A DNA stretch of 64,000 bases. It comes from Rhodoferax sp. BAB1 (GTDB lineage: Bacteria > Pseudomonadota > Gammaproteobacteria > Burkholderiales > Burkholderiaceae_C). Shown piece after piece: positions 9,312 to 17,592 of the stretch (position 1 is its first letter; each line of letters starts with the position of its first letter). Location of the stretch: positions 2,562,001 to 2,626,000 of the forward strand of contig NZ_CP054424.1 in the NCBI RefSeq assembly GCF_013334205.1, given 5' to 3'. The notes under the pieces were generated by a model. That model saw only the letters and a list, made by a program, of their open reading frames with translations. It was not told the DNA's origin and did no database searches. Made by a program: the position numbers and the translations under genes.

Positions 9312-10457
9312 CTAGGCGACCTCGACGCGGTTGCGCCCTTCGGTCTTGGCCTGGTAGAGCGCCTTGTCGGCACGCGCCAGCAGGGCATCGATCTGGTCTT
9401 CGTCGGGCCGGTTGGTCGCCACGCCGATGCTCACCGTGATGGTCGGCAGGCTGTCGCGCGACTCGGCCACATGGGCCAGGATGCGCTCGGCCACGGCGAT
9501 GGCCTCCTCCTGGCTGGTCTCGGGCAGCAGCAGCACAAATTCCTCGCCGCCAAAGCGCGCAATCAGGTCAGGCCGGCGCAGCAGGGAGGCAATGCGCTGC
9601 ACAAAGTCGACCAGCACACGGTCCCCCGTCTGGTGGCCATGGGTGTCGTTGATGGTCTTGAAGTGGTCGATGTCCAGCAGCAGCAGCGCCATGCTGCGCC
9701 CGTGGCGGCGGCAACGCGCCAGCTCCTGCTCGCAGGCGGTCAGGAACACCCGGCGCGTCAGCACATTGGTCAGGGCGTCATGGGAGGCCAGGTGCTCGAA
9801 CTCCTCGCGCAGACGGTCGCCGGCCATGAGGATCAGCCCCATGCCCAGTGCCAGCAGCATCAGCGCATTGGAGGCCACGTAGATCGCCTGCACGCGCGAG
9901 GGTGTGAACAGCCCTTCCTCGGCCAGCGGCATCCAGGCCGAGAAGAAGCGCAGCAGCAGCACCATGGAATGCACCAGCAGGACCACGACCGTGAAACGCG
10001 TGGAAAAGATCTCGGGGCCCTGGCGCCAGATCATCCAGGCCATGGCCAGGAAGATGCCCGCCCAGACCAGGCAGACCAGGATCAGGCGGGCGCTGTAGTT
10101 CGGCTCGACCACGGCGTACCAGTAAAGGGGGAGCGTCAGCAGCACCAGCAGGCCGGCCCAGCGCGCCCAGGCCGGGCGACGCCCGAAGAACTGCTCGACG
10201 CCGGCGTGGTAGGACACCATGCCGATCAGCAGGGCCAGGTTGGCCAGCACGATGGTCACGAAATCCGGCAGGAAACCGCGCCCGGCAAACAGCGCGGTGG
10301 ACAGGAAAACCCAGGCATGGGCGGCCGCCCAGAGCCCCAGTCCGCGGATGCTGCGCGGATAGCTCACGCGCAGGAAGAGGATCAAGACCGCGAGCAGCAG
10401 GCTCAGGATGCCACTCATGACAACAAGGGAGCGCAGATCGAGGGCGGCCATGGGCAT
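9312..10457 (-). CDS. Membrane-bound diguanylate cyclase (GGDEF)
   Basis: A membrane protein with six to seven predicted helices in the N-terminal half and a C-terminal GGDEF domain. The active-site loop reads RFGGEEF, an intact GGEEF that predicts cyclic-di-GMP synthesis. Substrate and metal contacts appear in DIDHFKTINDTHGHQTGD, and the closing signature ADKALYQAKTEGRN is present. Expected to sense a membrane or extracellular cue through the helical part. The start is uncertain: the frame runs to 10514, but residues 20 and 22 are Met just ahead of the first helix, and none has a strong ribosome site. It converges with recJ. Confidence 0.88.
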   Translation of the reverse strand: MPMAALDLRSLVVMSGILSLLLAVLILFLRVSYPRSIRGLGLWAAAHAWVFLSTALFAGRGFLPDFVTIVLANLALLIGMVSYHAGVEQFFGRRPAWARWAGLLVLLTLPLYWYAVVEPNYSARLILVCLVWAGIFLAMAWMIWRQGPEIFSTRFTVVVLLVHSMVLLLRFFSAWMPLAEEGLFTPSRVQAIYVASNALMLLALGMGLILMAGDRLREEFEHLASHDALTNVLTRRVFLTACEQELARCRRHGRSMALLLLDIDHFKTINDTHGHQTGDRVLVDFVQRIASLLRRPDLIARFGGEEFVLLLPETSQEEAIAVAERILAHVAESRDSLPTITVSIGVATNRPDEDQIDALLARADKALYQAKTEGRNRVEVA

Positions 10458-10561
10458 TACATCAGCGGCAGGGGAGGACGCATCGGGCTTCGGTGGTGTA
10501 CCGCATGCGGCCATTGTGCCAGCACCGCCGCTGCGGGCAGGGAAACGCCCCAGCGCCTAAA

Positions 10562-11428
10562 ATGTCTCTCGTGAGCTCCATTCTCAACGCCGACCTGCAT
10601 TGCCACTCCGTCGTCTCCGACGGCACCCTCACGCCCGAGGAACTGGCCGCACGCGCGCACGCCAACGGCGTGGAGTTGTGGGCGCTGACCGACCACGACG
10701 AGATCGGCGGCCAGCAGCGCGCCATGGCGGCGGCCCGCTCGCACGGCCTGCCCTACCTGACGGGCACCGAGATCTCCATCACCTTTGCCGGCCAGACCGT
10801 GCACATCGTCGGCCTGGGCTTCGACGCCGAAGACCCGCGCATGCAGGCCGGCCTGCGCCAGACACGTGGCGGCCGCGGCGAGCGCGCCCGCGAAATGGCG
10901 GCCAGCCTGGCGGCCGTGGGCATCCAGGGCGCTTATGAGGGCGCGCTCAAGTACGCGGGCAACCCCGAGCTGATCTCGCGCACCCACTTTGCGCGCTATC
11001 TGGTGGAAGCCGGCGTCTGCCGCGAGACCAATGAAGTCTTCCGCAAGTACCTGACCGAAGGCAAACCCGGCTTCGTGCCGCACCGCTGGGCCACGCTGCG
11101 CGACGCCGTCAGCTGGATCAGCGATGCCGGAGGTCTGGCCGTGATCGCCCACCCGGCGCGCTACAACTTCAGCCCCACCGAGGAATACGCCCTGTTCTCC
11201 GAGTTCAAGGCCCATGGCGGGCGCGGCGTCGAGGTGGTCACCGGCAGCCACAGCGCGGCCGAGTACGTGCAATACGCCGACATGGCGCGCGAATTCGGCC
11301 TGGCCGCCTCGCGCGGCAGCGACTTCCACAGCCCCGACGAATCACACACCGATCTGGGCGCCCTGCCCTTGCTGCCCGGCCAGCTCACACCGGTGTGGGA
11401 ACTGCTGGCAGATCGCATCCAGCAATGA
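10562..11428 (+). CDS. PHP-domain phosphoesterase (RNase AM / YciV family)
   Basis: A 288-residue PHP-superfamily hydrolase. Metal ligands appear as LHCHSVVSDG at the N-terminus, TDHDE, TGTEI, VIAHPARY and GSDFHS at the C-terminus. Family members remove 5' nucleotides from RNA (RNase AM) or hydrolyse 3',5'-nucleoside bisphosphates. The order PHP gene, then yciO with trpS nearby, recalls the yciV-yciO pairing near trp genes in enterobacteria, here with a transporter inserted. It is divergent from the diguanylate cyclase. Confidence 0.88.
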   Translation: MSLVSSILNADLHCHSVVSDGTLTPEELAARAHANGVELWALTDHDEIGGQQRAMAAARSHGLPYLTGTEISITFAGQTVHIVGLGFDAEDPRMQAGLRQTRGGRGERAREMAASLAAVGIQGAYEGALKYAGNPELISRTHFARYLVEAGVCRETNEVFRKYLTEGKPGFVPHRWATLRDAVSWISDAGGLAVIAHPARYNFSPTEEYALFSEFKAHGGRGVEVVTGSHSAAEYVQYADMAREFGLAASRGSDFHSPDESHTDLGALPLLPGQLTPVWELLADRIQQ

Positions 11429-12315
11429 AACATCCCCACTTCCTGAGCGGCATGCTGTTCGCGCTTGCCGCCCTGGCCTGCTTTGCCACGCTGGACACCT
11501 CGGCCAAGGTGGTCGCCCTGACCCTGCCCGTGCTGCTGGGCCTGTGGTTCCGCTACATCTTCCAGGCCGTGCTGACCACGGCCGTCATGCTGCCGCAGCG
11601 CGGGCGTGCCATCTTCCATACCCGGCACCTGGGTCTGCATGTCTTGCGTGGTGCCCTGCTCGCGACCACCAGCCTGCTGACCTTCCTGAGCGTGGCCTAC
11701 ATGCCCGTGGGTGAATTCACGGCCATCGCCATGATCGCGCCGCTGGTGGTCACGCTGCTGGCGGCCACCCTGCTGGGCGAGCACGTCTCGCGCCTGCGCT
11801 GGGTCCTCGTGGCCGGCGGCTTCGTCGGCACCCTCGTCATCATCCGGCCCGGTGGCGACCTGTTCGGCTGGCACGTCCTGCTGCCGCTGGCCCAGGTGGC
11901 CACCCATTCCGCCTTCCAGATCCTGACCGGCAGGATGGTGAAGACCGAGGACACCGTGACCATGCATTTCTACACCGGCTGGGTCGGCGCCCTGCTGGCC
12001 TCGCTGGCCCTGCCCTTCATCTGGGTCACGCCGCAGACCCTGACCGAATGGACCGCACTCACGCTCATGGGCCTCATGGGCACCATCGGTCACTTCGTGC
12101 TCATCCTGGCCTACCGGCGCGCGCCGGCCGCCACGCTGATGCCGCTGATGTACGTGCAGATCGCCTTTGCCATGTTCGCGGGCTGGGTCGTCTTCGGCCA
12201 CATCGCCGACGGCTGGTCCCTGCTGGGCATGATCCTGATCGCTGGCTGCGGCGCCGCCAGCGCCTGGCTGGCCGTGCGGGAAAACCGCCTGAAGCTCGAA
12301 CCCATGGAAGTCTGA
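11425..12315 (+). CDS. DMT/EamA-family transporter
   Basis: A 296-residue membrane protein of about ten helices in two EamA halves. Typical drug/metabolite transporter features include the early DTSAKV segment and the first-half end VTLLAATLLGEHVSRLRWVLV. The substrate cannot be read from sequence. The ATG overlaps the PHP gene stop by 4 bases, so translation is coupled. Another start at 11395 lies inside the upstream gene and is rejected. Confidence 0.87.
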   Translation: MKHPHFLSGMLFALAALACFATLDTSAKVVALTLPVLLGLWFRYIFQAVLTTAVMLPQRGRAIFHTRHLGLHVLRGALLATTSLLTFLSVAYMPVGEFTAIAMIAPLVVTLLAATLLGEHVSRLRWVLVAGGFVGTLVIIRPGGDLFGWHVLLPLAQVATHSAFQILTGRMVKTEDTVTMHFYTGWVGALLASLALPFIWVTPQTLTEWTALTLMGLMGTIGHFVLILAYRRAPAATLMPLMYVQIAFAMFAGWVVFGHIADGWSLLGMILIAGCGAASAWLAVRENRLKLEPMEV

Positions 12316-12328
12316 GCACCCCCGCACG

Positions 12329-12955
12329 ATGGCCCAGTACTTCGACGTCCACCCCGAGAACCCGCAGATCCGCCTGCTCCGGCAGGCTGCAGCCCTGCTG
12401 GAAAAAGGCGGTGTGGTGGCCGTGCCCACCGACTCCAGCTACGCCCTGGTCTGCCACCTGGACGACAAGGCCGCGGCCGACAGGATGCGCAGCATCCGCG
12501 GCGTGGACGACAAGCACCACCTGACCCTGCTGTGCCGCGACCTGGCCGAGCTGGCCAGCTACGCGCGCGTGGACAACCGGCAGTACCGCCTGCTCAAGGC
12601 CGCCACCCCCGGCCCCTGGACCTTCATCCTGGAAGCCACCAAGGAAGTGCCGCGCCGCGTGAGCCACCCTTCGCGCAAGACCATCGGCCTGCGTGTGCCC
12701 GAGCATCCGGTGCTGCACGAACTGCTGGCCCAGCACAGCGGCGGCCCCCTGCTGGCCACCACCCTGATCCCGGCCGGCGAGACCGACCCGCTGAACGATG
12801 CGCAGGAGATCCGCGAGCGCTACCAGCACCAGCTGGCCGCCGTCATCGACGCCGGCGCCTGCCCGCACGAGCCCACCACGGTGATCGACCTCAGCGGCGA
12901 AGAGCCCGAGGTGCTGCGCCGCGGCCGCGGCGATCCGGCCGATCTGGGCCTCTAA
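12329..12955 (+). CDS. yciO: YciO/YrdC/Sua5-family protein
   Basis: A 208-residue protein with the YrdC fold that binds double-stranded RNA and nucleotides. The N-terminal block VVAVPTDSSYALVCHLDDKAA matches the family's PT-(D/E)-T-x-Y-like motif. KHHLTLLCRDL and the RVPEHPVLHELL segment are typical of YciO rather than of TsaC/Sua5, the tRNA t6A synthase. A role in threonylcarbamoyl-AMP formation is possible but not assured. It lies 13 bases after the transporter. Confidence 0.87.
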   Translation: MAQYFDVHPENPQIRLLRQAAALLEKGGVVAVPTDSSYALVCHLDDKAAADRMRSIRGVDDKHHLTLLCRDLAELASYARVDNRQYRLLKAATPGPWTFILEATKEVPRRVSHPSRKTIGLRVPEHPVLHELLAQHSGGPLLATTLIPAGETDPLNDAQEIRERYQHQLAAVIDAGACPHEPTTVIDLSGEEPEVLRRGRGDPADLGL

Positions 12956-13011
12956 GCCCCCTTCCCCGCGCCGGCCTCGCCTGCGCCCCGCACTCTGAGA
13001 CAATCGATCCC

Positions 13012-13680
13012 GTGGATTTCAACAACCTCATTCAAACCGTCCTCATCTACGCCCTGCCGGTGCTGTTCGCCATCACCGTGCACGAGGCCGCCCACGGGTA
13101 TGCCGCGCGCCATTTCGGCGACAACACGGCGGCCATGATGGGCCGCATCACGCTCAACCCCATCAAGCACATCGACCCGGTGGGCACCATCCTGATGCCG
13201 CTGATGTTGTATTTCGCCACCAGCGGTGCCTTCCTCTTCGGCTACGCCAAGCCGGTGCCGGTGCGCTTCGACCAGCTGAGGAATCCGAAGCGCGACATGG
13301 TCTGGGTGGCCCTGGCCGGCCCGGGTGCCAACCTGCTGCAGGCCCTGCTGTGGGGCGTCCTGATGTACGTCCTGCTGGCGGGCGGCCTGGAAGAGCGTTT
13401 TTTCCTCGAGATGTGTCGCGCCGGCGTGCTGGTCAACGTGGTGATGTTCGCCTTCAACCTCTTCCCGCTGCCGCCGCTGGACGGCGGGCGCATCCTGGTC
13501 GGCCTGCTGCCCTGGAAACAGGCGGCCATGGTCTCGCGCGTCGAACCCTGGGGCTTTTTCATCGTCATGGCGCTGGTCATCACCGGCATCGTCAGCACCT
13601 TGTGGATGCGGCCGGTCATGGGCCTGACCTACGGCCTGCTGGACTTCCTGCTCACGCCCCTGTCCTTCCTTCTTCACTGA
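13012..13680 (+). CDS. Site-2 protease family (M50) membrane metalloprotease
   Basis: A 222-residue integral membrane protein starting at GTG 13012, since no in-frame ATG precedes the first helix. The zinc site HEAAH lies at about residues 24-28, and the second motif NLFPLPPLDGG supplies the Asp ligand. At least five hydrophobic segments are present. This short FX/rhomboid-like class of S2P (YwhC type) lacks PDZ domains; its substrates are unknown. It lies between yciO and trpS. Confidence 0.88.
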   Translation: MDFNNLIQTVLIYALPVLFAITVHEAAHGYAARHFGDNTAAMMGRITLNPIKHIDPVGTILMPLMLYFATSGAFLFGYAKPVPVRFDQLRNPKRDMVWVALAGPGANLLQALLWGVLMYVLLAGGLEERFFLEMCRAGVLVNVVMFAFNLFPLPPLDGGRILVGLLPWKQAAMVSRVEPWGFFIVMALVITGIVSTLWMRPVMGLTYGLLDFLLTPLSFLLH

Positions 13681-13689
13681 CACCACGCC

Positions 13690-14985
13690 ATGAGCATTGT
13701 CCGCGTCCTGACCGGCATCACCACCTCGGGCACCCCGCACCTGGGCAATTACGTCGGCGCCATCCGCCCGGCCATCGCCGCCAGCCGCGCCGCCGGGGTG
13801 GAAAGCTTCTACTTCCTGGCCGACTACCACGCGCTCATCAAGGTCGATGAACCGGCGCGCATCCAGCGCAGCACGCTGGAGATCGCCGCCAGCTGGATCG
13901 CCTGCGGCCTGGACCCCGAGCGCGTCACGTTCTACCGCCAGTCCGACGTGCCCGAGATCCCCGAGCTCACCTGGTTCCTCACCTGCGTCTGCGGCAAGGG
14001 CCTGCTCAACCGCGCGCACGCCTACAAGGCCTCGGTGGACAAGAACAAGGCCGCTGGGGCGGACGAGGATGCCGACGTCACCGCCGGCCTCTTCATGTAC
14101 CCGGTGCTGATGGCGGCCGACATCCTGATGTTCAACGCCCACCGCGTGCCCGTGGGCCGCGACCAGATCCAGCACATCGAGATGGCGCGCGACATGGCGG
14201 CCAGCTTCAACCACCTGTACGGCGAGCACTTCGTGCTGCCCGAGGCGCAGATCGAGGAGTCGGTGGCCACATTGCCCGGCCTGGACGGGCGCAAGATGAG
14301 CAAGAGCTACGACAACACCATCCCGCTGTTCGCCCCGCGCGAGCAGCTGAAGAAGCTCATCGCTGGCATCAAGACCGATTCGCGCGCGCCCGGCGAGCCC
14401 AAGGACACCGAGGGTTCGGCCCTGTTCCAGATCTACCAGGCCTTCGCCACACCCGCCGAAACCGCACAGCTGCGCCAGGCTTATGCCGACGGCATTGCCT
14501 GGGCCGAGGCCAAGACCATCCTGTTCGAGCGCATCGACCACGAGGTCGCCCCCATGCGCGCCGCCTATGAATCGCTGATCCACCACCCCGAACGCCTGGA
14601 AGAGCTGCTCAAGGCTGGTGCGGCCAAGGCCCAGAAAATTGCCACCCCCTTCACCACCAAGGTGCGCCACGCCGTGGGCCTGCGCGACCTGCGCGCCCAG
14701 GCCGGCGACAAGAAGGACAAGGCGGCCAAAGCCGCGCTGCCCAGCTTCAAGCAGTACCGCGAAGCCGATGGCCGCTTCTATTTCAAGTTGGTCGACGCCC
14801 AGGGCCAGCTGCTGCTGCAGAGCGAGGGTTTTGCCAGCCCCAAGGAGGCCGGACAGACGGTCAAACGGCTGCAGGACCTGGCCGAGCCCCTGGCCTCCGT
14901 GCTCCAAGAGATACCAGTGAAACAACTGGTTACCACCCAGGTGCTCGAGTCTGCGCTACAACAGTTGCTGGCCGCCCGGGACTGA
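13690..14985 (+). CDS. trpS: Tryptophanyl-tRNA synthetase with C-terminal extension
   Basis: Class I aminoacyl-tRNA synthetase charging tRNA-Trp. The HIGH-like motif is PHLGN (residues 16-20) and the KMSKS motif is GRKMSKSYD near residue 200. At 431 residues it is about 95 longer than the usual 330-340. After a Lys/Ala-rich linker, the C-terminal part (RFYFKLVDAQGQLLLQSEGF, then SPKEAGQTVKRL) resembles the YegP/DUF1508 fold, so the protein appears to be a fusion. It starts 9 bases after the protease gene. Confidence 0.94.
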   Translation: MSIVRVLTGITTSGTPHLGNYVGAIRPAIAASRAAGVESFYFLADYHALIKVDEPARIQRSTLEIAASWIACGLDPERVTFYRQSDVPEIPELTWFLTCVCGKGLLNRAHAYKASVDKNKAAGADEDADVTAGLFMYPVLMAADILMFNAHRVPVGRDQIQHIEMARDMAASFNHLYGEHFVLPEAQIEESVATLPGLDGRKMSKSYDNTIPLFAPREQLKKLIAGIKTDSRAPGEPKDTEGSALFQIYQAFATPAETAQLRQAYADGIAWAEAKTILFERIDHEVAPMRAAYESLIHHPERLEELLKAGAAKAQKIATPFTTKVRHAVGLRDLRAQAGDKKDKAAKAALPSFKQYREADGRFYFKLVDAQGQLLLQSEGFASPKEAGQTVKRLQDLAEPLASVLQEIPVKQLVTTQVLESALQQLLAARD

Positions 14986-15073
14986 TCCCTGCCCCGCGAC
15001 CGCTCCCCCCTGAGCTGGGCGGGTACGGTTCTTGCAAACTGCGGCTACCCCAGCTCAGAGGAGTGCCGTACCC

Positions 15074-15370
15074 ATGTCTTTCGCCCGCACCGCCGTCACG
15101 CGCAAGCAAACCGCCCTGTCGGACCACCGCCAGACCTTCGAGGAACTGTGCGCCTGGATCGAAGCCCATCTGGATGAGCCCATCGGCTGGCAGGAACTCA
15201 TGGCCAGGAGCGGCCTGGACCACCAGACGCTCAACGCGCTCTTCTTCAAGTTCCTGAGCACCACGCCCATGGCCTGGATCCGCAAGCGCCGCGGGCTCGG
15301 TCAGGCGGCAGCCCTGCCCCGCCCGGCCCCCTCGCACCGCCTGCTGCGTACCGCCGCCGCCCAGGCCTGA
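15074..15370 (+). CDS. Stand-alone AraC-type helix-turn-helix protein
   Basis: A 98-residue protein made almost only of an AraC-like HTH subdomain (FEELCAWIEAHLDEPIGWQE, then LMARSGLDHQTLNALFFKF and TTPMAWIRKRR). It lacks the ligand-binding domain and most of the second helix-turn-helix. It could be a small DNA-binding regulator or a remnant of a larger AraC protein. GAGGAG lies just upstream of the ATG. The final 20 residues are Ala/Pro-rich and unlike any family. Confidence 0.65.
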   Translation: MSFARTAVTRKQTALSDHRQTFEELCAWIEAHLDEPIGWQELMARSGLDHQTLNALFFKFLSTTPMAWIRKRRGLGQAAALPRPAPSHRLLRTAAAQA

Positions 15371-15439
15371 ACGGCTTGGGCGCCCCCCGGGCGCCAATGA
15401 GCCCTTGGCACGCTGCTACAATACGCGCTCCACAAAGCC

Positions 15440-15535
<96 letters not shown>

Positions 15536-15536
15536 C

Positions 15537-15565
15537 AACCCCGCGCATGCGGGGTTTGTTTTTTG
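15537..15565 (+). terminator. Terminator after tRNA-Ser
   Basis: The stem CCCCGC-GCAT-GCGGGG is followed by TTTGTTTTTT. A near-identical terminator follows the right repeat at 18468, consistent with one copy being native and the other island-borne. Confidence 0.75.
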
Positions 15566-15716
15566 CGGGTCGGGTGGGTGAGAAGCCACGTGGTTCGCTC
15601 TGAAACAGTCCGGGGGACTGTTTCAGGACGCGCACAGCGCGGGGGCGTAGCCCCGAGAAATTCGCGCCAGACGAATTTCGAGCAATCCCACCATCTCCGC
15701 CAGACGCGCAGTAAAC

Positions 15717-15743
15717 ACGGGCCCCTAGGCCCGTTTTACTTTT
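15717..15743 (+). terminator. Rho-independent terminator in the island flank
   Basis: The 7-bp stem ACGGGCC-CCTA-GGCCCGT is followed by TTTACTTTTT. It lies just after the second tRNA-tail fragment and may close transcription from the tRNA side. Confidence 0.65.
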
Positions 15744-15867
15744 TACACATAGATAACCGACTCCAAGCAATCAACCTGAGTGCAAACGCCCGTACACCCG
15801 GGTTAACCCTGATCCCAAAAAAAGAGCCATGTGAATGCATACAGCGCTCGCATTTTAGTAGCGCAAA

Positions 15868-15920
15868 TTGACAGCAGTTTCTAAGGCATATCCATGTATG
15901 GGGGATATGTAATACGTATT
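15868..15920 (+). promoter_or_regulatory. Candidate promoter and operator for the island genes
   Basis: TTGACA at 15868-15873 is a consensus -35 element; a weak -10 (TATCCA) may follow 15 bases later. The inverted repeat CATATCC-N9-GGATATG (15887-15909) overlaps the -10 region, and the palindrome AATACGTATT (15911-15920) lies beside it. The arrangement suggests repressor control of the downstream genes. No binding protein is identified. Confidence 0.4.
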
Positions 15921-15986
15921 GCGGAACAGTCGTGTGGGGACAATAATTAAATAGGCTCTATCGCCTCGCCTCAACAGGAGACCACT

Positions 15987-16679
15987 ATGAGTGCTGCGTC
16001 GATTAGTTCCGACGTCATTCGCGTTGTACGTGTTGAGTACAGCCAGATCAAGTCTGATAACAGGAATGCGTCTCTAAACACGTTTACTCTTCGGAGTCTG
16101 CTCTTCCTATCCCCCGCCAAGCTGATCAATGCTTTGTCTGCGACCATTGGCAAGATCGTAGCTGGCTGGATAAGTAGCGCAACTGCGCGCGTGCAAGCTC
16201 ACGTCATGGTCTTTCAGTCAATCAAGATCCAACTGTTGGAAGAAGGACTGAACGCGAGTCCAGAAGAAACAGTTGTAGTGCTTACGAATCTTGGCAAACT
16301 CGAGACAGCTCTTCTTGAAAACATTCCTTCATTCAGCCGAGTCGCTGTATCACTGCGAAAAGTGAATCCACATTCGAAGGTGGCGTTCGAGTTTGACAAG
16401 CTCGCGGTTGCGACGCAAGAGTTGTATGTGCATGTGCTGGATGTGCATCACATCTTCATCGGCGCAAAAAGTGCACTCGGTCGCACTTGGGAGGCTGCTG
16501 TAGCCTCCTCACGCGAAAACTTCCAGAAAGTCGCATCAAGTATTGACTCCGTCGAGAATGAAGACCTAGATCCAGAGTTGCTAGCGCTTGCTGAGCAGGC
16601 AGTAGTCGCATCTGAACAAAAGGGGAGAACTAATGATCCCCATTGGGCCAAGAATTTGGCGAAGAGCCAACTTCACTAA
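15987..16679 (+). CDS. Hypothetical protein of the tRNA-Ser island
   Basis: A 230-residue protein of no recognised family. The ATG follows AGGAG by 6 bases. Composition is mixed helical without a signal peptide; a moderately hydrophobic stretch lies at about residues 37-62. Residues 107-112 read TALLEN, fitting the (S/T)xxxE(G/N) pattern of Fic inhibitory helices, though a short pattern can arise by chance. The Fic gene begins 12 bases downstream, so the two are probably one operon and may be a toxin-antitoxin-like pair. Codon use is much less GC-biased than in flanking genes, a sign of transfer. Confidence 0.7.
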   Translation: MSAASISSDVIRVVRVEYSQIKSDNRNASLNTFTLRSLLFLSPAKLINALSATIGKIVAGWISSATARVQAHVMVFQSIKIQLLEEGLNASPEETVVVLTNLGKLETALLENIPSFSRVAVSLRKVNPHSKVAFEFDKLAVATQELYVHVLDVHHIFIGAKSALGRTWEAAVASSRENFQKVASSIDSVENEDLDPELLALAEQAVVASEQKGRTNDPHWAKNLAKSQLH

Positions 16680-16691
16680 TCCTCTTGCCTA

Positions 16692-17324
16692 ATGGGGCAC
16701 GAGGACTGCTTGGGCTGGGAATATAAGGGCCACCCCCAGTTCAATTCCGTCGTTGACGAGTGTGCCGCGATACTTGATGAACTGAAGAAAGATTCTCAGT
16801 CCCATCAAGGTGCGTTGAGCGATACACGGCCGACTCACAGCAGGATGTTTACAAAAGTAACGCCTGCTGCCTGCCAATATTTGGCGGGGAACTACCGCGG
16901 CTCGCATCACCCCTGCCTGACCACTTATAGAGTACAGGTCGGCCCTCACATTGGCACCGCACCGATACAGGTGGACGCCTTCATGCAGGCTTTCCACGTC
17001 GATCTAGCGGGAGCGCTGCAGAAACTAGATACGGCTGCTGCCGATGCTAAGAAGCCTGGGGAAAAGGCAAAAGTGCTACAGAAAATTGTGGCCGTTTGTG
17101 CAGCGACCCTAGAGCGCTTTCTAACGATTCACCCTTATGCGAACGGCAATGGTCATACCGCTAGACTGCTTATATGGATACTGCTCGTTCGCTACGGCCG
17201 TATCCCGGTGCGATGGACACTCGAAAAAAGCCCGCCTGGATACGGCGATCTCATTCAGAAGTATCGGTGCGGCGATACAAAGCCATTGATGGTATTCATT
17301 CTCAGTGCAATTATCGGCGCCTGA
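16692..17324 (+). CDS. Fic-family protein with degenerate active-site motif
   Basis: A 210-residue protein with a recognisable Fic core. The motif reads HPYANGNGHTAR (147-158), against canonical HPFx(D/E)GNGRxxR. The catalytic His and the final Arg are kept, but the Mg-binding acidic residue is Asn and the phosphate-binding Arg is His. An upstream segment (LAGNYRG, later GTAPIQVDAFM) resembles the flap and lead-in of Fic domains. Fic enzymes transfer AMP or other phosphate-linked groups to proteins; here the substitutions predict weak, altered or lost activity. There is no strong ribosome site, suggesting coupling to the preceding gene. Confidence 0.75.
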   Translation: MGHEDCLGWEYKGHPQFNSVVDECAAILDELKKDSQSHQGALSDTRPTHSRMFTKVTPAACQYLAGNYRGSHHPCLTTYRVQVGPHIGTAPIQVDAFMQAFHVDLAGALQKLDTAAADAKKPGEKAKVLQKIVAVCAATLERFLTIHPYANGNGHTARLLIWILLVRYGRIPVRWTLEKSPPGYGDLIQKYRCGDTKPLMVFILSAIIGA

Positions 17325-17592
17325 ACTCCCAGGGCGCGGTGGGAACCACATTGGAAAAAATCGAATCGCCGAAGGTACCCGAGAGCCGTCTCGAAATTTG
17401 TATAGTGCGGCACCTCCTCACGCTTAGCGTGTTATCAATGTGGCATTCAGGTATCCATCAGCAGGGATCGCCACGATGCCTACAAATGGTGTCTTGCATC
17501 ACATAAGGGCCCTGCATTCGCGGTGGGTTCGAATCCTGCGGCATCCACCTTGCCTATGTCACGGCAGGGTGACCGTTCCTCTTGGCCATCGA
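17325..17592. other. Gap in the island with a tRNA T-arm-like fragment
   Basis: About 270 bases without a supported gene. Near 17522-17550 the sequence GTGGGTTCGAATCCTGC followed by GGCATCCACC looks like the T-arm and 3' acceptor strand of a tRNA. No D-arm or anticodon arm precedes it. It may be a remnant attachment site from another integration. Confidence 0.35.

Larger units (their letters stand above)
15602..15986 (+). other. Left flank of the tRNA-Ser island: hairpins, tRNA-tail fragment, no gene
   Basis: About 385 bases without a convincing gene. Contents in order: a perfect 12-bp hairpin CTGAAACAGTCC/GGACTGTTTCAG near 15600-15627; GAAATTCG/CGAATTTC near 15657-15680; a second imperfect copy of the tRNA-Ser tail (AATCCCACCATCTCCGCCA) near 15684-15702; a terminator; then AT-rich promoter-like sequence. 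The partial tRNA tail suggests an earlier integration or a stacked attachment site. Confidence 0.55.

Noticed and set aside
17516..17552. A complete tRNA gene at the T-arm-like sequence
   Set aside because: Only a T-arm and acceptor strand can be drawn; D-arm, anticodon arm and 5' acceptor strand are absent.
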